From Cycas panzhihuaensis (taxonomy: Eukaryota > Cycadophyta), in assembly GCA_023213395.1 (NCBI GenBank), contig CM041465.1, positions 89,535,741-89,599,740 on the forward strand: a DNA stretch of 64,000 nt, given 5' to 3'. The notes beneath the pieces are model-generated. The model had not been told where the DNA came from, searched no databases, and saw nothing but the letters and a program-made list of their open reading frames with translations. Each line of letters begins with the position of its first letter. The first letter of the stretch is position 1. Shown here piece after piece: positions 22,214 to 36,830 of this stretch. Position numbers and translations under genes: made by a program.

Positions 22214-22223
22214 GGTAGCGCCA
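22214..22223 (-). promoter_or_regulatory. Candidate primer binding site and 5' LTR edge of element H
   Basis: The minus strand reads TGGCGCTACC, similar to the TGGCGCC-type primer sites of Tat-like plant gypsy elements. On the plus strand, TGTGACAAATG begins 4 nt further right at 22228, which would be the terminal CA of a minus-strand 5' LTR extending rightward. The other end of that LTR cannot be placed because the partner LTR is off-window. Confidence 0.45.
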
Positions 22224-22240
22224 AAAATGTGACAAATGTG

Positions 22241-25239
<2,999 letters not shown>

Positions 25240-25405
25240 GGTAAATAGAAGAAGGGGTTTTAAAAGGGCCCCAAACCTTTTACAAAATCTGCCTCTTGGC
25301 TAAGGCAAAGAATGCCATGATAAGCCCATGCCTTAGTTAAACTCAAACCGCCTTCTCCACTCTAACCCAAGATTACCATGACAAGTCCTATGGCTAGCTT
25401 ATCCC

Positions 25406-28400
25406 CCCTTATAGTCAACCACATCTAATCTAGTTAGACTCAAAAGTTCCTCTAGGAAGTCCTCCTTCCAAACCCCCAGACTCTTATTCAGCACTGCCCA
25501 ATTGGACAACCAGTCAGTTGCCGTATTTCCCTCTCTGTATGTGTGGCAGATCTAAAATTTTCTTTTGATTTTAAAGCATCTTGGGTGCCCCTAATTATGT
25601 CCACATTATTCCAATCTACCACAGTATCCCCTCTGAGAATCCTAACCACATTTAGCGAATCTCTTTCAATAACCACCTTGTTGCATTTATCCTTACTAGC
25701 CATAAGCATTGCTCTCTACATTGCCTTGACCTTCACCCTATGATTAGTCTGATGGCCATAATATTTTGTGAATGCCCACTACAATTTTCCATCTAGGTAT
25801 CTACATAAGCCTCCCCCTCTTGCCTCGCCAGGATTTCCTTTAGACGCCCTATCAAAATTTATTTTAACTTAGTTAACTATAAGTGAGCGCTAGGAGTACT
25901 TCCTTCTCCTAGTCCCAGTTATATTTGGTCTACTTATACCCCATTTGTCCATGATGTTGCCCTTTAAATCAAATATACTTCCTCATTTAAGATTTTAAAT
26001 GATTCTATAGTTACTGCATGTATCATTATGTAGATCCTAACCTCATCTAGATCCTTCCTTTGGAATAACCTTCTATTTCATTCCTTCCAGAGATTCCATA
26101 CCACCATTGGCAGGGTAGTTTTCTAAAGATAACCTAAAGTTTTACTCCAAAAGGGAGATTTCCACATCATCTAGAAGTCTTTGAGAGTCTTAGGACACAC
26201 CCACATTATCCCAAATTAGGACCAAATCAAAAACCATAATCTTTTGGAGAAAGGACAGTGTATACTAATGTGATCCAAAGTTTCCTCGTCCCTCTTACAT
26301 AGCACACACCTATTAGGCATAGTAAATCCTCACTTTTGAAGCTTATCCACCATTAAGGTATTATTCTTTAGGTAAAGCCACTAGAATACTACCACTTTAT
26401 GTACTAAGCCCAGCTTCTATGCTCGCTCTAACAGTGGATTCTTCACAACCCTCACATCCATACATATGGGTTGGTATCCCTACTTCATAGTGTACTCCCC
26501 CATAGGGGAACTAGCCCATATGATCACATATTCTTTATCTCTCCTCAGTATATAACATTAATCAATCTCATTTTTTAAGGCCAAAATACTCTCCCTCAAG
26601 TTCTGGACCTCTTGTAGCTCCTTAAAGGATCTCAAAGATCTATCTCTACCTTGTCCCTCCCAATAATTCTTGACCTTTGTACGATAGATCTCCTCATAAA
26701 TAACTTGTAGATTACCAACATTGGGCCTATTCTTTAATTGATAATTCCCACGCTAGTTATCCTCCCAGAAGTTTATACTTTCCTCATCCCTTAGCTTCCA
26801 TCTCAAACTAGAGAGTAGGATAAATCTAGAATGGGCCAGACTCCTCAAGATTAGGGATCCATTGACCTTTGCAACCTCATCTTTTAAGAAGTACTCTCCC
26901 CCAGGTATTTATTGGAGATGATCTTACCCCTTTGCCCCCCCTCATCCTTTGCTAATCTCTAGCCCAGTTTGGCCATAAAGGCTCTATTTAAAAAGGCCAG
27001 TCTTCTAATATTAAGCCTAACCACCCATCTAGGCAGGTAGACTTTGTCCTAAGCTACCAAATGGATTATACCCTTTTCTAATGTTCTTGACCATAAGAAT
27101 CTTTTACAAATATCTTGTAGGATCGATATAATCCTACTCAGGATCTTGAAGATCAACATCATATATATTGGGACACTCTAAATAGAATCCTTCACTAGTT
27201 GGATTTTTCTAGCTTGACTAAGAAGAGATCCTTTCCATCTTGCCAACTTCCTTTGCATCCTATCCACAATAGGATTCCAAAGCCCTCTACACATATGCCC
27301 AACAAACAGAGGCATCCCTAGGTAGATAGATGGAACATATCTGATGGGCATGTCCTGCACATTGCTAATCTTTCTCTAAAGTCTCTCCTAGGTGTTTATA
27401 AAGAAAACACTACTTTTTTCCAGATTTACTTTTTGATTTGTAGCTCTCTTAAAACATTAGAGACCAGATTTTAAGGTCCACACTTTCCCCATGGTATCCT
27501 TCCCTAATAAAATGTTATCATCTACAAATTAATCATGAATAATATTGTCTATGTCAAAAGTGGCCTTTAGTCTAGTAACCCATCCTTTCCCCTTTGCCTC
27601 CTCCAAAACTCTGCCTAATATTTCAGCCATAATAATAAATAGTTAGGGGGATAGGGGGTCCCCCTGCCTTAAAATTTTGAAACTAGAAAAGAAGGATGTC
27701 AAAGTGCCATTTATTAGGACTAAATATTAAGGTCTGGAGATGCAACATGCTATGCATTTCCTCTAGACCTCTCCAAACCTGAATGCATAAAGGCATTCTA
27801 ATAAATAGTCTCGAGCTACTCTATCATAAACTTTTGATATATCATTTTTCACAACGATACCTACTTCTTTTCTTTGGTAGATAGAATGGATTATCTCATG
27901 AACAACTATAATATCATCTAATATTTATCTCCCTTTTACGAATCCATCCTGGTTTGGAGATATGATGAGCAGCAAACACTCTTTGAGTCTATTGGCCAAA
28001 ATTTTAGCTAGAATTTTATACTTTATATTACATAGGCTAATCAGTTTGAACTCCTCCACAACTTTTTCCCCTTCTTTCTTTTGGATCATCATGAGGAAGG
28101 TAGCCTACCACTCCTTTAGAATTGTTCTTTTCTCATGAAATTTATCCAAGGCCAATTTTAGATCTTCCTTGATTATGTCCCAAAACTCTTGAAAAAAACT
28201 CAGAGGAAAGCCATCTAGGCTAGGGGCTTTATCATGACCCATATCAAAAAGGGCCTTCACCTCCTTCATTGAAAATTATTACTTCAACCATCTATTCTTC
28301 TCTTCCTTTATCATCTTATAGATGCATCCCATAAGCTCCCTCCTTAGATCTATGTCTTAACAACTGGGTTCTTCAAATAAATTCTTAAAGTAGTCAATTG

Positions 28401-29600
28401 CTATGCCTTTGATCTCTTTATCTGTCTTGGATTCTGCTTCTCCACTGTTAAGTAGTTTGCTAATTCTGTTATAGGACCTATGCTTCAAGGTTTTCATATG
28501 GAAAAACTTGGTGTTCCTATCCCCCTCCGCTAGCCAAAGAGCTCTAGACTTTTATTTCTAATAAATTTCCTCCTTAACCAAGACCTCCTCTAGATTCCTA
28601 ATAGTCATTCATTCCATCCAATCCAAGGAGAGGGATCTACCTTCCTCATGAACTACCATAAAATCTCATTAACGTCCCCAAGAAGATAACTCTTTGTTTC
28701 AAAAATGTTTCTAAAAACCTCTTTATTCTAGGCTTTAACTTGCCTTTTCACCCAATTTAACTTCTTTGAGAACCTAAACATAATGTACCCATCTACTGGT
28801 TTGCTCCATTATTCCTTAATTTGGTTCCTGAAATTTAGATGCCTTGTCCACATAAGTTTAAACCAAAATGGAGCCCCAAGATGTTTCCCTATAGAATTAA
28901 ACTCAAGCAGTAGTGGCGAGTGATCAGATGCCACCTTTGGGAGAGTATATAATTTAATATTGTCATGGAGCTTAGCCCACTCATAGTTGATCATCACCCT
29001 ATCTAATTTTATCTGTATGTGGTTCTCTCTTATTCTTCTATTTGACTAAGTATACTTAGCCCCTCTCAATGAGATGTCTATCAGGTTACCTTTTTTAAGG
29101 GAGTTACCTAGATTAGTCATGTTTTTTTACCAGCCCTCCCATTCCCCTTTCTTTTCTCCTAGGGATAGGGTTGTATTTAAGTCCCTCGCTACTAACTAGG
29201 GGCCTATCCAATCTTTATGAATCTCCAAAATCCTATCCCAAAGCATCTTTATACCTTCCATCATTGTAGGGGTATAAATATTGGTGGCTATCCACTATAC
29301 ATTTGTCCTCTTATGGGTTAAACACACTGATATGAAGTGGTCTTCCTATGCCATGACTAACCCATGCTAGACTTTTAGATTCTAGAGTACTACCATTCCC
29401 CCCAAACCTTGGTTCCCTTCTCTCGCTAGCATCTCCTCGTTCCTCCAAAGCTTATTTTTCACCTCTAGTCTTCTGTCTCTTTCAAATTTGGTTTCTTGAA
29501 TAATAATAATATCCACTCTTATTCTAACCTGTATATCTTTAACTACTCTCTACTTGGAGGGGGCATTTAGTCCCCTAATATTCCATGAGATAATCCTCAT
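25406..29600 (-). pseudogene. LINE-1 ORF2: endonuclease, RT, zf-RVT and RNase H
   Basis: The start ATG at 29598-29600 opens MRIISWNIRGLNAPSK, the classic EN start, followed by IIIIQETKFERDR. The EN motif SDHSPLLLEF is near 28915. RT shows LRQGDPLSP near 27660 and a FVDDNILL catalytic block near 27520 that is preceded by a stop. After RT comes YLGMPLFVGHMC and RWKGSLLSQARKIQLV (27178-27360). The zf-RVT is CVLCKRDEETLDHISIHC (about 26245-26320). RNase H has VKINFDRASKGNPG (near 25860) and VVIERDSLNVVRIL (near 25650), and the reading ends near 25406. Length is about 1,400 codons, as expected. Many stops are at Trp/Gln sites. Both catalytic Asp of the VDD block survive. Confidence 0.87.
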
Positions 29601-29614
29601 AGTATGCTTTATAT

Positions 29615-29637
29615 CCCCCCCCCCCCCCCCCCCCCCC
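29615..29637. repeat. Poly(C)23 homopolymer (poly(G) in LINE-1 sense)
   Basis: Twenty-three consecutive C on the plus strand, 14 bp upstream of the ORF2 start of LINE-1. Homopolymer length is error-prone in sequencing. Confidence 0.95.
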
Positions 29638-29639
29638 TT

Positions 29640-30892
29640 GCCTTCCCTACATTAGAGGGTTATCTCTTGCTCCTTAGAAATGATCCTTCGGCCACCCCTT
29701 CCTTTAGGGTTCATTAGTACCCTTGATCAATTTGGGAAACAATCTCCCTTTCTCATACCATTCTTCTTGTGGGTCTTTTGACCCTCCTATCACTACCTAG
29801 GTCAGGACCTCTCCTCTAGCTAGACTCTCTCTATTCCTCTTGCACCCCTTTCCTCTTTACTTTCCACATGTAGGCAAGCACTAATCAACCCTTCCTACCC
29901 CCCACTTATAAGCAAATCCTCCTCAGGTTACATCATATCCTGACCATCATTATTGACTTGGGATCTAACCCTATGCTCTTAAGTCATGTGCACCTCTTCT
30001 TCCAATCCCTTGGCTATTTCCTTCTCCTCTCCTTCCTCAAAGAGGGTATCCTCTTCTTCCTAGTTGATATTCTTTTCTCCCTCGTTCAACCCCTTATCCT
30101 TGAGGGATTCTTCTAATCTGGTATCCTGGGCCCTGCCCGTAACCCATTCCCCCACTTCCTCTTTTGGGACCACTAGATCATTAAATAGGACCTCCTTCTC
30201 TCTTGCCCCCACCTTCTTCAACTCCCCCAAGCATGTTAAAGGGAGGTTCCCAAAGCATATGCATTTAGAGCATCTGATGTTATCTAGCTCATAAACTGAT
30301 TTCTAGCCATTTCCCCACCCTTTGGATTCAATTGTCACCGATTCTAGGAGGATTTTGTCTAGTCTTTCTAGAACATAGAATCTAGTATTTATTAGTTGAG
30401 TCATATTCTTTATTGCTAAGTCTGTGGAGAGTAAAGGCATTATTGCTCTCATCACACCTTTTATAACTTTCAGATTCCAAAATTATAGAGGTAGCTTAGG
30501 CATGTGGACTGTAATCGGTGCCTACTTCACTATTAGCATTGACGAATCAAAGTCTAAATGCCACTTTTCTAAGGTGATTACCTTTTTACCTAACATCTAA
30601 GGGGATTTTAGAAGTATACTTAATATATCTTCCTAACTTACAAACCTAAATAGGACACCCCTTTGGCATAGCCATAACCTCCACTGGGCCCTAAAAGTCT
30701 TCCTACTAAACTATTCTCCCAGTGTTTCTTCATCCTCTCAGCTAGGTCTTTTGGAACAGGGATTTTAATTAAATTATATTGATAAATTCGGTTAATCTCA
30801 CACATATCTACCTCTCTAGTTTTCAAAGCATCCCAATAGGACCTTCCTAGAGGGGAGGACTTAGTCTAATTTAAGTGATGCATTTCATCCAT
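29640..30892 (-). pseudogene. LINE-1 ORF1 (DUF4283-like Gag with zinc knuckle)
   Basis: The minus-strand ATG at 30890-30892 opens MDEMHHLN, with a stop soon after and then TKSSPLGRSYWDAL. The block VITLEKWHLDFD followed by PKLPLxFWNLKVIKGVMRAI (about 30440-30590) is the DUF4283-type RNA-binding region of plant L1 ORF1 proteins. A zinc knuckle remnant CSKCICFGNLPLTC lies near 30240-30280. A long acidic, Glu-rich tail (EEEDTLFEEGEEKEIAKGLEEE) runs to about 30000. The product would bind LINE RNA as a ribonucleoprotein. Stops break the frame. The tail's end near the poly(G) run is uncertain. Confidence 0.72.
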
Positions 30893-31450
30893 TTTGTAGA
30901 TCTAAAAATTTGACTAATAAAAAAAAATAAATAGATAGTTTTCAAGATAACAAACTACTCACCCAGCTCATTGAAGCTTTAGTCATATCTTTGAAACTAA
31001 TTATATAAATAGAGTTGCTGATGAGTTATGGTTCCTTCCCAAGGGCGTCACACCTACTCTTTCGCTCTGTCACATGGGATTTCTCCCCAATTTGGGTAGT
31101 TCCATCTATCTGTAAAATAAGATTCTTACCCCCATGTACTAGGGAAGGGACTGCATATGGTTTTGGGTCCAGACAGCTACTACATCTCCTCATGCCTTTG
31201 AGACTCCATCTGATGTCTCTCCCATGAAACCCCTCTATGCATCTCCAACATAGACATTCGATCCTTGAGATGGAGCATCCCTCACTTTTAATCTACATTA
31301 GACATCCTCATGCCCACTCTCTTGGCTTATGCGAGTCTAGCCCCATTAAAGTCACCTTCTCCCACGATGGTGCTACCAGTGAAACCCTAACCAGAAGCCT
31401 TCGATAGTCTATTTTCCTCTTCATCCATCCATCGCCTGGATGCAAAATCC
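30893..31450 (-). other. 5' untranslated region of LINE-1
   Basis: Relatively GC-richer sequence upstream of ORF1, ending near 31440 where the background turns AT-rich. In plant L1 elements this region holds the internal promoter. No motif can be named with confidence. Confidence 0.5.
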
Positions 31451-34400
31451 CTATATATTTGCTTGGGTATAATGTATAAATTAATTAAGTCATATTATAA
31501 AGTCATTTTGAGTTAATTAAGTTATCATATTATCATAAGAAGAATGTAAGGGTTTAGAGCTAGTTTGTTTCCTTCACCCGATTCCTAGATCTAGAACTAA
31601 TATTATCTTATATTAGTTCTATATCTAATTTAACCTTTAGATTAGTTGACTTTTCTACTACCCCTTCTTCTTAAGAACCATTTTAGTTTTACTATCTTTG
31701 GTAGTAGTGGCTTACCTCTTAGAGTAGTTAGTTTCATAATTTTAAATTTATGATGATAGTTTCGAGTAGATTTATATCTTTTCTACTCTAGCTTTTAGCT
31801 TTAAATTTCTCTAGATTAAGTTCCATTAACTCCTTCGAGCTTTTAGTTATGATTTTTATTACTACAATAGTGATTTGGTGACTTTCTCTCATGGCACATC
31901 TTACCCATAGATCTTTGTCTATCATTGCATAGTTGGAAATAGTTTTATCTATCTTATGTTAGGATAATTACATAAGATCTTATTATTTAGTATTGATGTA
32001 TTCTATTTTACTTTAGTAGTTTATTCAGATTTTTTTTGCACCTTACCAATGCCACTTAATATAATAGTTAGTATTTTCCAACACTTTACTCTTTAAAGTT
32101 ACTATCATCTATGCTCTTGATATTTTCATAGATTTCTTAATCTTAGCCTTGATTAGTCTACTCTAGTATATAATTGATGGCTTAAGATATTTGGACATTC
32201 AACACTAGTTTTAGTTTATAGTCTTTGACATTGCTTGACACTCTTTACAAGTAATTTTCTAGTTAATGAGATCTACCCTTTTTAGCTTTGGATCCTAATC
32301 TTTAGAGTTTAGTTATTTCCTCTACGTAGTCTCTTTCAATGTTTTAGCAATTCCTAATTATTCCAGATATGATTATAGGTTAAATTAATCCACAAACTAA
32401 TATACATCTACTTGGTTTTTAAGACACCTTCATACCCCTTTCCCAAGCTTTTAATTCTCTTGGCTTTAGAGTTTGGATTCTAGATTACTTTAGAGGTGTC
32501 ATTCTAGATTCAACTTGCTTTATGCTTGTATCATCATCATTCTTTTGATAGTGATTTTGCTTCTAGAAGTACCATGTCTTATATAATTAGTGATCTTTAT
32601 CACTTTAAACATCTTTGGCACTCCTTTTTAAAAGATTGTTGTTCCAAAGTTTCAATATTTCAGTTTTTTACTTTTTGATTACTACATCAAACTTTTAGTA
32701 GACATCTTTAGTCTTAATAGACTTTGATACCTAAGGGGTATTTTGTTGATGTAAGATATTGTTTTGTATGTTTAAGTTAGTTATGTAGGACCTTAGGGGT
32801 TATCTTTCCTTTTTAATATTATTTAATCACTTTATGATACCTCTTTTTATGGGGTCTTATATATTTAATAGTAATGGCTTACTTTTAAAGTTAATTATTT
32901 GTAGTTACGAGTTGGTGGGTCATCTTTTGGAATTATTTTCCTCACCCCTACCTCCTTACATATTGCATAAATACATTATATGATCAATAAAAAATTTTGT
33001 GACTAGACTTTTGGACATTGTGGCTTTGGTTGGACATTGAGACTCATGTTTTAAGAGTACATTGGTCTTAAGGTTTTGATGAATAAATGGCATTACATAT
33101 CTCCTTTATTTTCTTGCTTTTCCTTTCATTCATATTTATATTACTTTATTCTTTTGATAGGTGGACTTATGGAGTAAAGTATGAAAGAGTGGGATTTTTC
33201 ATGAAGAGTCAAAGAAGGACTTTGAGAAGAAATAATGCTTGATACTTCTCCATCACATAGAGTAGATTCCTTTGAGTTTATCCTTGTTAATAAATAAAAC
33301 ATTATAGAAAGATTAAAGAATGTTATTACTTTCATAAATTTATAAATAAAAACTTATCTGATGAACTTGCTTATTGTTTCTTGAACCATAGTCTCTTCAT
33401 GATATTTACATTAGGCATGCTTTCCTTTAGAATACATATCCTTAAATCTATTATTGATGCCTAGATGTTTGCATATAAAATTCATCTCTTTAACTAGTCA
33501 AGAGAGAGTCCATTGTTAAGCATCCTAATCATGCCTTAGTGGAACCTATTCATATGATGTTGGTCAACCTTAACCTGTCTATACAATGCTCTCTATATGT
33601 CATTCAAACTAGATCTCACCATGCATTAAGTCACCATTTAATGTGCACTTGAACACTACCCAATAGTAGGAACTCTTAAAGGCTTAAAGCAATCACTTTC
33701 ACACCTTGCTTCATATATATTACTAAATGATTTATTAAATTATTCATTAATGTTATTTGTTGCCAATGAAGACATATTATTTGTAAGCATATTATTTACT
33801 CAAATCGCTATGCAGGTTGCACTATATTAAGATGTTTCCCATTCTTTTCTAATTAATGTATACTTATTGGTGTCACCCATGCTTTCTATCTTTCTATTAT
33901 GGTATGTGTTAAATTTTAATCAATCACCTACTTTCCAATTTATCAAATTGACCTATACATTTGTCTCTTTATCAATATTTATTTATGTTTCCATTGCAAA
34001 TCCACATCAACATTTAGATTCCTCTTTTTATTTATCACTTATAGTTTTTTTATTTTTTATTCAAATGGAAGTTTATATACAATTATCTTTCAGAGTTTGA
34101 GTTGTTATATTATTTTTTTGTTGTCACCTTACATTCAGGTATCTGAGTTTGGTTTCAAATGATTTATATTTAAGTTATAAATGGATAATTCCCATTGCAT
34201 CATGATTGATAATATGAATGGCATCTTCTATACTTATTTGATCCCTTGATTCTATCCTTTAATGCTCATAAGTTTAATCATATTAATCTTGTAATGCCTA
34301 GTACGATCGCCTCTTATTCCATATGCACAACAATGTGCATAAATAAAACATAAATATTAAATATTAAATCTTTGAACACCAAGTTCTTTTAGTATATACA

Positions 34401-36569
34401 TTCACCTCACTTTAATCATTCAAGATGCAATGCCAACCTAATCATAATACTTGATAGATCATTTTCTTTTAGCAATGTTAATATACATGCCTTAATACAC
34501 ACACACACACATGTGATATCTTTTACTTCTAATATTTTTTGTTCTTTTAGGTGAATCAATTTGAATGATTAGATGCACCTTTCATTGAGATTTTAGTAGC
34601 CTAAGCTTATGTTTTTACAATTATATTTTAAAATAAACTTAATTATTTTTTAAAATTTTATATAAGGCTATGAAGATAAGTATTTCATATTTGGGTTTTT
34701 GTCTCAATGAGTGCATATAGGAGAGGTATTTAAATGGTATAGAGTTAAATTAGTAGGATGTAGGTGGGCATGAGTTTGGATCCTTTTAGCTTATTCTTAC
34801 AAAGTAGATGTACATCTTAAATTAGTCATCTTTTCTTTTAATACGCTTATCATTTTTAATTCTTATATATATCTATGCTTTAATTGACACAACTTTAAGG
34901 CACAAATGCACCCTCATTTTACTTGTTCATAGAGCTCTTTTGAGATCTTAAACCCATATACATTCACTTATATTCGACATTCAAATGCACTTTTTAGTAG
35001 ATACTAAATAACCTTATTTTTTATATATAATACACATATATTTAAAGAAAAACGTGAACTTTAGAAGGTATACTATATTGATTATTAAATGTGATATTTT
35101 GGTCAAGTTTTGATGAGTTTATAATATTATAAATATACATATATCATACACAGTATAAAGAGTAAATAAATCACTTAAACATACTTTATAGATGCCTTTA
35201 TTTTGATACATAATGATGACCCTCAACACCCATTAAAATGAAGCCTCATAACTTATATTCTTTAATTAACTCCTAATAAACATTCAAGTGAATAAACTTA
35301 CAAACATATACCTTTGAAATTATATTAGATAAAATTAAATTTTAAATATGTATCATTATGATTATTAAATGATATATTCTCATCTATTAATGTGACTTTC
35401 TAAAGAATTTTGATGCATAAAATATGATTGAGTTTGAGAAAATAAAGAATATTTTATTCATTGGTTAAGTCATTATTTTCTTGACATGTATATCATTTGA
35501 AGTTACAAGCTTTGACTATATTAAAATTTAAGATAATGGAGTACTCACCTAGCCATCCTTATGTGGTATATAAGTAGGTATTTTCTAGCTTACATATATG
35601 TATAAAGGGGGATTTTAGAATCATTAATATGCATATAGGTTATGGGGAAAACTACCTACATTCACATTTTATTTTATTAAATTAAAATAAACCAGGAAGG
35701 AAATCTATTATATTTTTATTTAGTTTGATTTTGATTTATTTTATTGACCTAGAAAACCAAAGTTAAATGGTAAAATTTTTATTTTATTGAGTTGCATTGA
35801 TATATATGGGCATTGGGGGTTTTAAATTATATTTTTATTTCTATTTAAGACTAACTTGTGTAGAAGCTAAGGCATGTATTATTAAAATAAAAAATTATAA
35901 ATATATACAAAAAGTAACATAAATTTTTTTACTTTTGTTATATAATTACATATAATGAATTCAAGATTTGGGAGATCCTTAGTACCATTTCTTACTTTTA
36001 TCCATACACACCATTTACTTAATGTCTTGGGCTATGACTTTTTATTGCATTGAGATTTTAAGTAAGGTATCATTATCAAAGTGTTTCTAGTTTATCAATT
36101 CACCATCATCCCTTAGGATCCTCACATACATCATAAGTGTTTATAAGGTCTAAATCTTATTTCACTACTCTTACTAAGATGTTACTAGACTAAGACCCTT
36201 TATAAGAGCAAGGCCTTCTAATACGCTAAACCCTTAGCCAACTAGGTTTAGTTCTCTAATAGGGATGTGGTCACATTGATATGCTTTGCTTGTTAGGACC
36301 TATCCATAAAAACTTGGATTATTAAGTGAATCTAATAAATATAGGGATACCAAAGAATAAGTGGGTTAACTTTATGCTCATTCTTTAGAAGTGTGTCATG
36401 CAGGCATGGTTGACTGAATGACCTTCTCTAAATAGGCCATACAAGGCTTTATCTTACCATTGCCTATACTATTTAGTATTACTTGAGGCATTTTATAGTT
36501 TACCTTCGAGTTCATTTCCAAGATTGGAGATGGTGATTCTAGTAAGGGTTAAGGGTACATTTTCCAAGG
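31451..36569. other. AT-rich intergenic stretch without recognised gene
   Basis: About 5.1 kb with only short, unsupported open stretches on both strands. Recognised points are a short (CA)n at about 34496-34512 and a possible LTR start at about 32744-32750 (see findings). I find no conserved domain, tRNA or splice-structured gene here. Old, saturated transposon sequence is the likely content. Confidence 0.5.
34496..34512. repeat. Short (CA)n microsatellite
   Basis: ACACACACACACACAC run in AT-rich sequence. Confidence 0.85.
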
Positions 36570-36574
36570 GAGAT
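36570..36574. repeat. Target-site duplication of element F (left copy, GAGAT)
   Basis: GAGAT directly precedes the LTR start and recurs exactly at 41723-41727 after the other LTR. Confidence 0.88.
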
Positions 36575-36819
36575 TATTAGAAATGTAACCACAGGATACC
36601 ACAACTTAGGAACAAGAAAATAACATCAAAATAATACTTTTATATACTTGAATCGTAATCATCTTACATATCATCTTATAGGTATATTTATAGTCATATT
36701 GTGGGTATATGTCAGATTATTTGCTATACTTACAATAAATAAGATTGGCCCTTATATTGACTAATTATACATGACCTTTTACTTAGCCAATTACATTAAA
36801 TATGGATTATATTCTAATA
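36575..36819 (-). repeat. 3' LTR of copia element F
   Basis: Plus-strand ends are TATTAGAAATG and TTCTAATA. Comparison with the other LTR suggests that original terminal TG/CA dinucleotides here became TA by transitions. Confidence 0.87.
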
Positions 36820-36830
36820 CTCCCCCAAAA

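Larger units (their letters stand above)
25240..31440 (-). mobile_element. L1-type LINE-1 (non-LTR retrotransposon), near full length
   Basis: On the minus strand, in order: a 5' region (about 31440-30893), ORF1 with a DUF4283-like block and zinc knuckle, a run of 23 G, then ORF2 with apurinic-type endonuclease, RT, zf-RVT and RNase H, then a 3' untranslated stretch ending at the TA array. This is the plant L1 layout including the RNase H that many plant L1 elements carry. Stops break both ORFs. No poly(A) tail is seen; the TA array occupies its place. The 5' boundary is approximate. Confidence 0.85.

Noticed and set aside
34496-34512. CRISPR-like or regulatory array
   Set aside because: Only a short CA microsatellite; no spacer-repeat pattern anywhere in the window.
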